Shown here piece by piece: positions 54,319-63,734 of a stretch of 64,000 bases of DNA (position 1 is its first letter; every line of letters starts with the position of its first letter). The notes under the pieces were generated by a model, which had not been told where the DNA came from, ran no database searches, and worked only from the letters and a program-made list of their open reading frames with translations. The stretch comes from CAKAHY01 sp963522175. Lineage in GTDB: Bacteria; Bacillota; Clostridia; Lachnospirales; Lachnospiraceae. The position numbers and the translations under genes were made by a program. The DNA lies in NCBI GenBank assembly GCA_963522175.1, contig CAUQXC010000001.1, positions 1 to 64,000 on the forward strand. Direction: 5' to 3'.

Positions 54319-56487
54319 CTATAAATGCATTACTCTGTCTCTGATTTCCTGTGTTCTTCCCTGATTCCAAAATTGGGTCCCTATGTAACCGCAGGTTCTT
54401 CTTGCCACATTCAACTTATTTTGATCCCTGTTTTTGCACTTAGGGCAAATCCACTCAAGCTTTCCGTCATTTTCCTCAATCAAAATTTCTCCGTTAAAAC
54501 CGCACTCCTGACAATAATCCGATTTTGTATTAAGCTCCGCATACATAATATTTTCGTATATAAAGCCTAAGAGCGACATAACTGCGGTAATATTGCCCTG
54601 CATATTCGGAACTTCAACATAGCTGATGGCTCCGCCCGGAGAAAGCTTCTGAAACTCACCTTCAAACTTAAGCTTGGTAAAGGCATCTATCTTTTCACTG
54701 ACATGCACATGGTAAGAATTTGTAATATAGCTTTTATCAGTAATGCCTTCAATAATACCGAATCTCTTCTGCAGGCATTTTGCAAACTTATATGTCGTGG
54801 ATTCAAGAGGGGTTCCGTAAATAGAATAATCTATATTTTCCTTTTGTTTCCATTCACTGCAACGATCGTTCATGTGCTGCATTACAGAAAGAGCGAAAGG
54901 CTTTGCACTTTCATGAGTATGGCTTTTTCCGGTCATATACTTAACGCACTCATACAGACCCGCATATCCGAGGCTTATGGTTGAGTAGCCGCCGAACAAA
55001 AGCTTATCTATAAACTCTCCCTTTTTAAGCCTTGCCAGAGCTCCGTATTGCCAAAGTATAGGCGCCACATCGCTCGGAGTTCCAAGTAAACGCTCATGCC
55101 TTGCTCTGAGAGCCTTATGGCACAAATCCAGCCTTTCATCAAAGACGGACCAGAACTTATCAACATCCCCTCCGCTTGAAAGAGCCACATCAACAAGGTT
55201 TATCGTAACCACACCTTGATTAAATCTGCCGTAATACTTTGGCTTGCCGTTTTCATCAACATAAGGTGTAAGGAAGCTTCTGCAGCCCATACAGGTATAG
55301 CAGTTTCCGTTTCCGTTTTTGTCAATCTTATACTCAAGCATTTTCTTTTCGGAAATATAGTCGGGAACCAGCCTTTTTGCCGAGCATTTTGCGGCAAGTC
55401 CGGTCAAATGATAATACTTTGAGCCCGGAGTAATATTGTCCTCTTCAAGCACATATATAAGCTTAGGGAACGCCGGAGTTATCCATACTCCGCTCTCATT
55501 TTTTACACCTTGGATACGCTGTAAAAGCATTTCCTCTATGATAAGGGCAAGATCCGCCTTTTCTCTGTCGTTCTTTGCCTCATTTAAGTACATAAACACC
55601 GTAATAAATGGAGCCTGTCCGTTTGTAGTCATAAGAGTAACCACCTGATATTGTATGGTCTGTACTCCTTTGTTTATCTCCTGACGCAATCTTTTGTTTA
55701 CAATATGCTCTTTTCTGTCGGCATCCACATTTAAGCCGTACATTTCGGCATCAACCTCAGCCTTTATCTTTTGTCTGCTCACATCGACAAAAGGAGCCAA
55801 ATGGGTTAAGGATATGCTCTGACCGCCGTATTGGCTTGAAGCGACCTGAGCTATTATCTGAGTAGCTATATTGCAGGCGGTTGAAAAGCTGTGCGGCTTT
55901 TCTATAAAGGTTCCCGAAATCACGGTTCCGTTTTGAAGCATGTCCTCGAGATTTACGAGGTCGCAGTTATGCATATGCTGTGCAAAATAATCGGCATCAT
56001 GAAAATGCAGGATACCTGCTTTATGAGCTTCAACTATATCGCTTGATAAGAGTAAACGCTCGGTTAAATCCTTTGAAACCTCACCTGCCATATAATCTCT
56101 TTGTACACTGCTGACAGTAGGATTTTTATTTGAATTTTCCTGCTTTACCTCTTCATTTTCACATTCTATGAGGGAAAGGATTTTCTCATCGGTAGTGTTG
56201 CTTTTTCTTTTCAGGTTTTGTACATAACGATAGGTTATGTATTTCCTTGCAACCTCGAACGCTTTTTGCTCCATAATCCGGTTTTCAACCATATCCTGTA
56301 TTTCTTCAACATTCACGGCTCTATTCATTCTGCGACAGTCTTCCTCAACCATTGCCGCAATATTGTCTATCTGCTTTTTCGAAAGACGTTTATCCTCATC
56401 TACAACGGCATTCGCCTTATGAACCGCCGCAATAATTTTAGTTATGTCAAACTCGAGTTCCGATCCGCTTCTTTTTATAATTCTCAT
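54319..56487 (-). CDS. nrdD: Anaerobic (class III) ribonucleoside-triphosphate reductase
   Basis: 722-residue glycyl-radical enzyme that makes dNTPs from NTPs under anaerobic conditions. An N-terminal ATP-cone (1-90, MRIIKRSGSELEFDITK) supplies allosteric control. The C-terminus has a zinc site (YCQECG and CPKCKN) and the glycyl radical site RRTCGYIGT with Gly700. Only this oxygen-sensitive class is seen in the window. Its promoter carries an NrdR-like box. Confidence 0.97.
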   Translation of the reverse strand: MRIIKRSGSELEFDITKIIAAVHKANAVVDEDKRLSKKQIDNIAAMVEEDCRRMNRAVNVEEIQDMVENRIMEQKAFEVARKYITYRYVQNLKRKSNTTDEKILSLIECENEEVKQENSNKNPTVSSVQRDYMAGEVSKDLTERLLLSSDIVEAHKAGILHFHDADYFAQHMHNCDLVNLEDMLQNGTVISGTFIEKPHSFSTACNIATQIIAQVASSQYGGQSISLTHLAPFVDVSRQKIKAEVDAEMYGLNVDADRKEHIVNKRLRQEINKGVQTIQYQVVTLMTTNGQAPFITVFMYLNEAKNDREKADLALIIEEMLLQRIQGVKNESGVWITPAFPKLIYVLEEDNITPGSKYYHLTGLAAKCSAKRLVPDYISEKKMLEYKIDKNGNGNCYTCMGCRSFLTPYVDENGKPKYYGRFNQGVVTINLVDVALSSGGDVDKFWSVFDERLDLCHKALRARHERLLGTPSDVAPILWQYGALARLKKGEFIDKLLFGGYSTISLGYAGLYECVKYMTGKSHTHESAKPFALSVMQHMNDRCSEWKQKENIDYSIYGTPLESTTYKFAKCLQKRFGIIEGITDKSYITNSYHVHVSEKIDAFTKLKFEGEFQKLSPGGAISYVEVPNMQGNITAVMSLLGFIYENIMYAELNTKSDYCQECGFNGEILIEENDGKLEWICPKCKNRDQNKLNVARRTCGYIGTQFWNQGRTQEIRDRVMHL

Positions 56488-56568
56488 ACAAAAACCCTCT
56501 CTTTATATCTAAAAACCTCAGTTTTTTAATCTTTAAATTATGAGTCCCTTCTTGGGTGTGCAAATTTG

Positions 56569-56596
56569 ATTATACCACTATATATAGATTAGTCAA
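56569..56596 (-). promoter_or_regulatory. nrdD promoter with NrdR-like box in the spacer
   Basis: On the minus strand TTGACT (56591-56596) and TATAAT (56569-56574, extended by TGG) have a 16-base spacer. On the plus strand that spacer (56575-56590) reads CCACTATATATAGATT, which matches 13 of 16 positions of the palindromic NrdR box consensus ACACTATATATAGTGT as I recall it. A repressor there would block RNA polymerase. The usual second box was not found. Confidence 0.6.
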
Positions 56597-56599
56597 GAA

Positions 56600-56630
56600 A
56601 ATAATCCACTGTATACAGTGGATTATTTTT
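56600..56630. terminator. Palindromic terminator after the GH13-like gene
   Basis: AATAATCCACTGTA and TACAGTGGATTATT are perfect complements with essentially no loop (a small one forms by opening the centre), followed by TTTTTG on the plus strand and TTTCTTG on the minus strand. It lies 29 bases after the GH13-like stop. Confidence 0.75.
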
Positions 56631-56658
56631 GATATTTTATGAATTATTGTAGACTTTT

Positions 56659-58434
56659 TCACTTGACAATCAGAAAAACTATGCTCCTCGGCTTTATTAC
56701 AAGGCTTTTGATTTCTCCCAGTTTTTCAGGCGCTTCATACAGGCTTTCAAGCTCCTCGTAATCGCTATCCGTATCAAAGAGCATATACCATGACAAACCC
56801 TTTCCTATATGCGGCAAGGAAAATTTGTGTTCTTCCCAGTGCATATTATACAATATATATATATCTTCAGAATTTTCTTTGTCAAAGTATTTTCCGCTGT
56901 AATAAATCCCCAGTTGTCTGTTATGAACATCAAACTCCGCCTTCCATGCCTGTACCCCATGCACAGACATATCCGGCATTCCGCAGGATATGGTATCCAG
57001 CATTGTAAATTCTTTATCTGAAGAAAAAATCTTATATTTTTTTCTTAGAGAAACCAGATACTTAAACCAGTTAAGTCTGTTTTCATTTTTCTTTAAGATT
57101 TTCCAATCAACATAGAAAGTATCGTCATCCCTGCAGAATGCATTATTATTTCCTTTTCTTGTATTTCCGAACTCGTCACCTGAACATATCATAGGCACGG
57201 AAGGGCTTAAAAGGCTTAGAACCAAAGCATTTTTATAAAGCTTTTCTCTGAGGCTTAAGACCTTCTTTTTAGAGGTTTTGCCCTCAGCTCCGCAGTTCCA
57301 TGAGTAATTGTAAACTATGCCGTCCTTGTTGTCCTCACCGTTTTGCTCATTATGCTTCATATCATAGGAAAACACATCCATGAGGGAAAATCCCTGCATA
57401 TCGGCAAGATACTTAAGTCTTTTGATCTTGGGATTGCTTCTTATTCCGGCAAATACCTCATTAAGTATGCCCTCATCACCCTTTAAGAATCTTCTCATGG
57501 TATTTTGAAAATTATCATTATATACAAGAAGATTTTCCCTTTTAAAACCCTCATCTATGTATGATGCCAAAATTTTTGTTTTACTTAAGCCGGCATCGTT
57601 TATTATGCTTTCAATATCAAAGCTTCCGCTTAAATATACTCCGTCCAAGTGATATTCTCTAACCCAGTATCTTAATACCTCAAGCGTATAGGCTGTATCT
57701 TTTTTATCGAAATAAAACTCCTGCCACACCTCTATATCGGCTTTATGATAGGCATTTACCATTGATTTGTATTCGGAAACAGGGTCTCTGTTCTTCTTTG
57801 TACAATAGCTTGCCTTGGGAGCGAAATGTCTTGCCGTCTCATAGCCCCATATATCAAGTCTCTTATCCTTTCTGAGCTCGAGAAACTCCTGTGCTGGCAT
57901 AAGAAGTACGGTATTTACACCGAGGGACTTTATATAATCGAGTTTTTCCTCCAAAGCAAAGAAAGTACCCTTATGTACAACCTTTGAGCTTGCGGACTTT
58001 GTAAAGGCACGAACATTGAGTCTGTAAACTATACTTTCGTTAAGCTTACGATTCAAAAAAAATCCGCTTTCTTTACAAAGATCTTTTTGCCTTATAGCAG
58101 AGCGTAAAGGATTTTCATACTCTTTTCCGAAGCTGTCCCTGCCCGAAAAAACCTTTCCATAAGGGTCTTCAAAAATATTGCCCTTGGAGTCCGTAAAATT
58201 ATATTCCACACCTTCCTCTAAATCCTCTTCAAATTCAAGGCTCAAAATCCATATATTTCCGACTCTGTCTTCCTTAGGAAAAGAAATTTTTAAAAAATGC
58301 TCTTTTTCGTTTCTTTTATACAGCAAAAGAGCCGGATCCTCCGTATCAGCTTCAAGCTTTACATTCATTACCCGACCTTCACAAAAAAGACCCATGCGGT
58401 AAATATCCCTCGCTTTTAGTACCTTATACTTCAT
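56659..58434 (-). CDS. GlgX/isoamylase-like GH13 protein lacking catalytic residues
   Basis: 591-residue protein clearly of the GH13 glycogen-debranching (GlgX/isoamylase) type: SYDMKHNEQNGEDNKDG (356-372), YSWNCGAEG (377-385) and SGDEFGNTRKGNNNAFCRDDD (418-438) match that subfamily. However, the four catalytic regions are degraded: region I is DIEVWQEFYFD, region II is LDGVYLSGS (nucleophile Asp replaced by Ser269), region III ILASYID (Glu replaced by Ser291) and region IV LADMQGF (His-Asp replaced by Met-Gln347). The reading frame is intact. It may bind glycogen or regulate it instead of hydrolysing it. It follows exoA by 22 bases with an AAGGAG site. Confidence 0.85.
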   Translation of the reverse strand: MKYKVLKARDIYRMGLFCEGRVMNVKLEADTEDPALLLYKRNEKEHFLKISFPKEDRVGNIWILSLEFEEDLEEGVEYNFTDSKGNIFEDPYGKVFSGRDSFGKEYENPLRSAIRQKDLCKESGFFLNRKLNESIVYRLNVRAFTKSASSKVVHKGTFFALEEKLDYIKSLGVNTVLLMPAQEFLELRKDKRLDIWGYETARHFAPKASYCTKKNRDPVSEYKSMVNAYHKADIEVWQEFYFDKKDTAYTLEVLRYWVREYHLDGVYLSGSFDIESIINDAGLSKTKILASYIDEGFKRENLLVYNDNFQNTMRRFLKGDEGILNEVFAGIRSNPKIKRLKYLADMQGFSLMDVFSYDMKHNEQNGEDNKDGIVYNYSWNCGAEGKTSKKKVLSLREKLYKNALVLSLLSPSVPMICSGDEFGNTRKGNNNAFCRDDDTFYVDWKILKKNENRLNWFKYLVSLRKKYKIFSSDKEFTMLDTISCGMPDMSVHGVQAWKAEFDVHNRQLGIYYSGKYFDKENSEDIYILYNMHWEEHKFSLPHIGKGLSWYMLFDTDSDYEELESLYEAPEKLGEIKSLVIKPRSIVFLIVK

Positions 58435-58456
58435 AATCCTGCTCCTTTATTCATTT

Positions 58457-59215
58457 TTATATATCGAGTACCACTTCAACCGGACAATGATCTGAGCCCA
58501 TAATATCCGAATGTATTTTAGCCTCTTTAATTTTATCCTTTATACTGTCAGAAACAATAAAATAGTCTATACGCCACCCTATATTTCTGGCTCTCGCTCC
58601 GGCTCTGTACGACCACCACGAATACATGTCGGTAGCATCCGGATACAGATACCTGAAGGTATCCGTAAAGCCGCTGTTTAAGACTATACCCATCTTTTCA
58701 CGCTCTTCATCCGTAAAACCGGCATTTTTTCTGTTGGTCTTAGGATTTTTCAGGTCAATCTCGGCAAAAGCCACATTTAAATCTCCGCAGTATACCAGAG
58801 GTTTTTTAGCCGCAAGCTCCTTAATGTAAGAAAGAAAAGCATCCTCCCATGTCATTCTGTAATCGAGTCTTGCAAGCTCATTTTGTGAATTCGGGGTATA
58901 ACAGGTCAAAACATAATAGTCTTCAAACTCCGCCGTAATAACTCTGCCTTCCTTGTCGTGCTCCTCAATTCCCAGACCGTAACTTACGTTTAGAGGTTTG
59001 TCTTTAGTAAATAAAGCCACACCCGAATAACCCTTTTTTTGGGCATAGTTCCAGTAATCGTAATACCCCGGCAAATCAAGCTCTATCTGACCTTCCTGAA
59101 GCTTCGTCTCCTGTAAGCAGAAAATATCCGCATCAAGCTCCTTAAAGACATCAAGAAAGCCTTTTGTAACCGCAGCTCTAAGCCCGTTTACATTCCAAGA
59201 AATCATTTTTTTCAT
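58457..59215 (-). CDS. xth: Exodeoxyribonuclease III (ExoA/Xth)
   Basis: 252-residue endonuclease/exonuclease/phosphatase-fold AP endonuclease acting in base-excision repair. Catalytic segments are SWNVNGLRAA (5-14), LQETKLQ with the metal-binding Glu, CGDLNVAFAEIDL, WRIDYF and the C-terminal GSDHCPVEV. It lies 33 bases after the ABC-F gene and is probably co-transcribed with it. Confidence 0.96.
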   Translation of the reverse strand: MKKMISWNVNGLRAAVTKGFLDVFKELDADIFCLQETKLQEGQIELDLPGYYDYWNYAQKKGYSGVALFTKDKPLNVSYGLGIEEHDKEGRVITAEFEDYYVLTCYTPNSQNELARLDYRMTWEDAFLSYIKELAAKKPLVYCGDLNVAFAEIDLKNPKTNRKNAGFTDEEREKMGIVLNSGFTDTFRYLYPDATDMYSWWSYRAGARARNIGWRIDYFIVSDSIKDKIKEAKIHSDIMGSDHCPVEVVLDI

Positions 59216-59248
59216 AAAACACCAATCTTTCTCTCTACCTTAAAAAAC

Positions 59249-60886
59249 TTAATCGTCGTTTGCTTCATCCTCGGATACGGAGAAGGTAAATCTCTTTCTC
59301 GCCATTTCATCCGAATCGAGGTATTCGTCATAGGTACTCATTTTGTCTACAAGCTTTCCGTTAATAATTTCCATAATTCTGTTGGCTGTTGTCTGCACAA
59401 CCTGATGGTCTCTGGAAGTAAAAATAAGAACTCCGCTAAACTTCATAAGTCCGTTGTTGAGAGCCGTAATACTTTCCATGTCAAGATGGTCGGTAGGCTC
59501 GTCAAGGATAAGAACATTTGCACCGCTTATCATAAGCTTTGAGAGCATAACTCTTACTTTCTCTCCTCCCGAAAGCACCTTTACCTTCTTGATTCCGTCA
59601 TCACCCGCAAACAGCATACGCCCGAGGAAACCTCTTACATAGGTAGCATCTTTTTCTTCAGAATATCCGGTCAACCACTCGGCTATGGTTTCATCGCCCG
59701 AGAAATCCTTGGTATTGTCCTTAGGAAAATATGACTGTGTAGTTGTAAGTCCCCACTTGTATGAACCCGAATCCGGCTCCATCTCTCTCATAAGTATCTT
59801 GAAAAGGACTGTTTTTGCCCTTTCGTTCGGTCCCACCAAAGCAACCTTATCATCTCTGTTTAAAACAAAACTGATGCCGTCAAGAATTTTAACTCCGTCT
59901 ATAGTCTTTGAAAGGTTTTCAACGGTCAAAACTTCATTTCCTATCTCTCTTGACGGTCTGAAGTCTATGTACGGATACTTTCTTGACGAAGGTCTGATAT
60001 CGTCAAGCTGAATCTTTTCCAAAGCCTTTTTTCTTGAGGTCGCCTGCTTCGATTTTGAAGCGTTAGCCGAAAAGCGCTGGATAAATTCCTGTAATTCCTT
60101 AATCTTTTCTTCTTTCTTTCTGTTAGCCTCTTTCATCTGCTTAACCATAAGCTGACTTGATTCATACCAGAAATCGTAGTTTCCCGTATAAAGCTGAATC
60201 TTGCCGTAATCTATATCGGCTATCATCGTACATACTTTATTTAAGAAATATCTGTCATGAGATACCACTATAACTGTGTTCTCAAAATTGATCAAAAACT
60301 CTTCAAGCCATGCTATAGCATCCAAATCCAAGTGGTTTGTAGGCTCGTCAAGAAGCAATATATCAGGATTTCCGAATAAAGCTTTTGCAAGGAGAACCTT
60401 TACCTTTAAAGCACCTGTAAGATCCTTCATCATAGAATAATGATGCTCCGTGTCGACACCCAAACCGTTTAGCAGGTTTGCCGCATCGCTTTCTGCTTCC
60501 CAGCCGTTCATTGTAGCAAATTCACCCTCGAGCTCCGCCGCCTTAATACCGTCTTCGTCACTGAAGTCTTCTTTCATGTAGATTGCTTCTTTTTCTTTCA
60601 TTATTTCATAAAGACGCTTGTTTCCCATTATTACGGTATCGAGAACACTGAACTCATCATATTTAAAATGGTCCTGTTCCAAAAAAGACAGTCTCTGCCC
60701 CGGAGTGATGGCTATATCTCCGCTTGTAGAATCAAGCTGTCCGGAAAGTATTTTCAAAAATGTCGACTTTCCCGCACCGTTTGCACCTATAAGTCCATAG
60801 CAGTTACCTTCCGTGAATTTTATGTTTACATCTTCAAATAAAGCTTTCTTTCCCAGTCTTAGTGTTATATTATTTGCACTGATCAT
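59249..60886 (-). CDS. ABC-F family ATPase (YbiT/YkpA-like)
   Basis: 545-residue soluble protein with two nucleotide-binding domains and a linker rich in charged residues (about 245-310), the ABC-F layout of ribosome-associated translation factors. NBD1 has Walker A GANGAGKST (Lys40), Walker B LLLDEPTNHLD and His210, but an unusual signature, LTGAL (156-160). NBD2 has an altered Walker A (GPNERAKT) and Arg492 in place of the H-loop His, but an intact LSGGEK signature. The two changes fall in the same composite site. Overall type resembles YbiT/YkpA factors; antibiotic resistance is not indicated. Confidence 0.92.
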   Translation of the reverse strand: MISANNITLRLGKKALFEDVNIKFTEGNCYGLIGANGAGKSTFLKILSGQLDSTSGDIAITPGQRLSFLEQDHFKYDEFSVLDTVIMGNKRLYEIMKEKEAIYMKEDFSDEDGIKAAELEGEFATMNGWEAESDAANLLNGLGVDTEHHYSMMKDLTGALKVKVLLAKALFGNPDILLLDEPTNHLDLDAIAWLEEFLINFENTVIVVSHDRYFLNKVCTMIADIDYGKIQLYTGNYDFWYESSQLMVKQMKEANRKKEEKIKELQEFIQRFSANASKSKQATSRKKALEKIQLDDIRPSSRKYPYIDFRPSREIGNEVLTVENLSKTIDGVKILDGISFVLNRDDKVALVGPNERAKTVLFKILMREMEPDSGSYKWGLTTTQSYFPKDNTKDFSGDETIAEWLTGYSEEKDATYVRGFLGRMLFAGDDGIKKVKVLSGGEKVRVMLSKLMISGANVLILDEPTDHLDMESITALNNGLMKFSGVLIFTSRDHQVVQTTANRIMEIINGKLVDKMSTYDEYLDSDEMARKRFTFSVSEDEANDD

Positions 60887-60909
60887 CTTACTTTCCTTCC
60901 AAACCGAAC

Positions 60910-62121
60910 CTATTTCCTAAATGAACCGTAGCTTTTTCCGGCAACCATACCGCCTCTGTAGCTTGCAAGCTCGGATACGGTTACCAGCTGATAGCCTCTT
61001 TTTATAAGCTCCGGTATGAGGACAGCCGAAGCATCCGCAGTAGCGGAGTGTATATCATGCATAAGTATTATGTCACCGTCTTTTACCTTTGAAAGTACGG
61101 CATCTATAGTCATTTGAGCATTTTTATGTTTCCAGTCAAGAGTATCTATGGACCAAAGCACATTAGGCATTCCCAAAGCCGAAAATGTATCATAAGTAGC
61201 TCGGTCAACACCGCCGTAAGGCGCTCTGACAAGCTTAGGTCTTACTGAGCTTGCCTGCTGTATGGCATCATTTGTCATATTAAGAGCCTGTCTTCTTTCA
61301 GCTTCGCTCTGCTTAGGCAAATATTTATGAGCCCATGTATGGTTTCCAAGCTCATAACCGTTATCCGCCATTTTCTTAACCAATGATGCATTCTTTCCTA
61401 CATTGCTTCCCACCATAAAGAAGGTGGCCTTCGCATTGTTTTTCTCAAGTATGGCTATGATACGCGGAGTTACCGTAGAACTCGGACCGTCATCATAGGT
61501 AATTGCTATCATAGGTTTGTTAGGGTCTATGTTTGAAGACTTAGCCTGTACCTGGTTTATAGGAAGTTGCTTTGACTCTGCAGGCTCTCCGGCACCTTTT
61601 TTTGTAATGGAAATGACAAATCCCGATATATGGGTTCCCTGTCCGAAATCTCCCGCAACTTCTCCGTTCTTTACCCAAGCACCGAATTGACCGTTTTGCA
61701 AAACCTTATAATAAATATCATAATTTTTTGCCAAATCTCCATTCAACCAAACCTTAATAGCTTCCAGAGGCTGGGCTCCCATGTCCGCAACTCCGGTTTC
61801 GGCTCTGTTTTCTACCGCCGGAAGCCAGCCTTTTCCGCTTGAATTCACTTGGTAAACTACAGTTCCGCTCATGCCTGCCGGCTGATTGACAAGTCCTATC
61901 TGTAAAGCCGAAGGATAATTACTTCGGAAGTACACCTTGGTATTGTCTGAAATCTCTTCGCTCCAGCCCGCTTTCGGTCCTTCCTTTGAAAAAAAACCTT
62001 TATATGAAACACTCATTCCTTCATCCGCATAAGCCTTATGATTAAACGCAAAAAGGCTTACGAGAGATATGGCAAGTAAAGCCGCTAACATTAAATTTTT
62101 CTTGATTGTCGCTATCATCAT
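60910..62121 (-). CDS. Secreted polysaccharide deacetylase with ChW repeats
   Basis: 403-residue exported protein. The signal peptide ends near KAYA-DE (32). Residues 35-172 form ChW (clostridial hydrophobic, conserved W) repeats, with GKGWLPAVENRAETG and QFGAWVKNGEVAG. The NodB domain (about 200-390) has the metal motif YDDGPSS (Asp210, Asp211) and HTWAH (His261, His265), with RAPYGG after it, so activity on peptidoglycan or related N-acetyl sugars is expected. It overlaps the nuclease gene by 4 bases. Confidence 0.93.
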   Translation of the reverse strand: MMIATIKKNLMLAALLAISLVSLFAFNHKAYADEGMSVSYKGFFSKEGPKAGWSEEISDNTKVYFRSNYPSALQIGLVNQPAGMSGTVVYQVNSSGKGWLPAVENRAETGVADMGAQPLEAIKVWLNGDLAKNYDIYYKVLQNGQFGAWVKNGEVAGDFGQGTHISGFVISITKKGAGEPAESKQLPINQVQAKSSNIDPNKPMIAITYDDGPSSTVTPRIIAILEKNNAKATFFMVGSNVGKNASLVKKMADNGYELGNHTWAHKYLPKQSEAERRQALNMTNDAIQQASSVRPKLVRAPYGGVDRATYDTFSALGMPNVLWSIDTLDWKHKNAQMTIDAVLSKVKDGDIILMHDIHSATADASAVLIPELIKRGYQLVTVSELASYRGGMVAGKSYGSFRK

Positions 62122-62927
62122 CTATCTCCTCTTTTATTATTTTTTCTGCTTTCTCCGGTCAGATAATCTATTTCTATACCGGGCTGAACATTAAAAACGT
62201 ACACACAAAAGCAAATACTCTCTCCCTTATCCTCAACTGAATAGGCTTCCATAAGAACCCCGTTCGCAATAAGGTCTTTATCCTTAAAAACAGGAGTTAC
62301 TCTGTACAGTACATGTTTTTTTGTTTGTCTTACATAATCCGCAACCTCGATTTCGAAGGGCAACATACCTTGTGCATTGAAGTACCTTGTTCCCGTAATA
62401 AGGTTTAGAGGGTTATCATTCTCTCCGGCAAGCGTATGTGCAATAAGGTGACATCTGTTGTACAGGTAATTTCCTTCTACAAGTCCGGAATACTTTTTAT
62501 TTCTCCAGCCCGAAGGCCTTACACCCGAAATATCTCCTCTCTCGCCCGTAGGCATGAGGTCCGTTCCTATATTGGCAAATGCACTGCCGCAACGCCCCAG
62601 AGAATCAAGGCTTGAATACTTCTCAAAGCTCGCCCTCGAATAAATCTCATAATCCTCATTTGTAAAAAACGGCAAATTACCGTTTACTTCTTTATAAGGC
62701 TCACCTTCATATCTAAGCCCCAACTCAAGAACATCGGAGTAAGAAAATATTTTCTCTTCATTTCCGAGCATTCTTTGTACTCTTATATCAAAGGTATCGA
62801 AAAACACCTCCTGTAAATCTTTAAATCTTCCGCTTGCCAATGCACTTATGATAAATATTATCAAAATAATAATCTTATACTGCAGGTTAAGCGTTTTGTC
62901 TTTTAACTTTTTTTCTCTTTTACTCAT
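62118..62927 (-). CDS. DNA/RNA non-specific endonuclease, membrane-anchored or secreted
   Basis: 269-residue protein with an N-terminal membrane helix or uncleaved signal (about 17-33). The C-terminal domain is of the EndA/streptodornase-like nuclease type: NYLYNRCHLIAHTLAGENDNPLNLITGTRYFN, with His160 as the expected general base and downstream Asn as metal ligand. It probably degrades extracellular DNA. Residues 40-100 have no clear family. It is 6 bases after ecfT. Confidence 0.88.
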   Translation of the reverse strand: MSKREKKLKDKTLNLQYKIIILIIFIISALASGRFKDLQEVFFDTFDIRVQRMLGNEEKIFSYSDVLELGLRYEGEPYKEVNGNLPFFTNEDYEIYSRASFEKYSSLDSLGRCGSAFANIGTDLMPTGERGDISGVRPSGWRNKKYSGLVEGNYLYNRCHLIAHTLAGENDNPLNLITGTRYFNAQGMLPFEIEVADYVRQTKKHVLYRVTPVFKDKDLIANGVLMEAYSVEDKGESICFCVYVFNVQPGIEIDYLTGESRKNNKRGDR

Positions 62928-62933
62928 AATTTT

Positions 62934-63734
62934 CTAGTATAAAACAGCCAATACCGCGGACAGAGCAATGTATACAAAGAAAAACAGATAAGAACAGTAA
63001 TCCGCTCTTTTATATTCAAGAGGTTTCATCTTTGTCCTTCCCTCTCCTCCGTGATAACACCTCGCCTCCATAGCCATCGCAAGGTCGGTAGCCCTTCTGA
63101 AAGCCGATATGAATAAAGGAACCAAAAGCGGAACCATCGCCTTCGCCTTTTGTATTATATTACCGCTTTCAAAGTCGGCTCCTCTTGCCATTTGCGCCTT
63201 CATAATCTTGTCCGTTTCTTCAATTAAGATAGGTATAAATCTGAGAGCAATAGCCATCATCATAGATATTTCATGAACAGGCACCTTTACAGCCTTTAAA
63301 AAACCCAGTCCCTTTTCCAAACCGTCCGTCAGAGAATTCGGTGTTGTTGTAAGGGTCATAATCGAAGAACCTACTATCAAAAATATCAACCTTACAGCCA
63401 TTAAAATCGACAGGCTTAAGCCTTCTTTTGTTATTTGCAGGAAACCCCATTTAAAAATCGGAGTTCCCGCCGTTAAAAACAAATTAAAGCCTACGCTTAT
63501 AAGGAGTAAGAATACTATAGCCTTAAGCCCCTTAAGCATAAATTTAAGCGGAACTTTTGAAAGCACAACGGCGGTAACAAGATATGCGCTTGCCAGCAGA
63601 TAGCCCTGATAGGAGTCCGCCACAAACAGGGATATAATGAAAATCATAGTCCCGAAAAGCTTTGTTCTCGGGTCGAGCCTGTGTAAAAAGGAATCTATGG
63701 GATAGTATTGACCTATGGTAATATCTCGTATCAT
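62934..63734 (-). CDS. ecfT: Energy-coupling factor transporter transmembrane protein EcfT
   Basis: 266-residue membrane protein with about five to six helices that joins the EcfA ATPases to substrate-specific S components for vitamins or metals. SFLHRLDPRTKLFGT near the N-terminus and the coupling motif MARGADF (ARG), plus FRRATDLAMAMEARCYHGG, are typical. It overlaps ecfA by 4 bases. No S component is nearby, so it is probably a shared (group II) module. Confidence 0.95.
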   Translation of the reverse strand: MIRDITIGQYYPIDSFLHRLDPRTKLFGTMIFIISLFVADSYQGYLLASAYLVTAVVLSKVPLKFMLKGLKAIVFLLLISVGFNLFLTAGTPIFKWGFLQITKEGLSLSILMAVRLIFLIVGSSIMTLTTTPNSLTDGLEKGLGFLKAVKVPVHEISMMMAIALRFIPILIEETDKIMKAQMARGADFESGNIIQKAKAMVPLLVPLFISAFRRATDLAMAMEARCYHGGEGRTKMKPLEYKRADYCSYLFFFVYIALSAVLAVLY

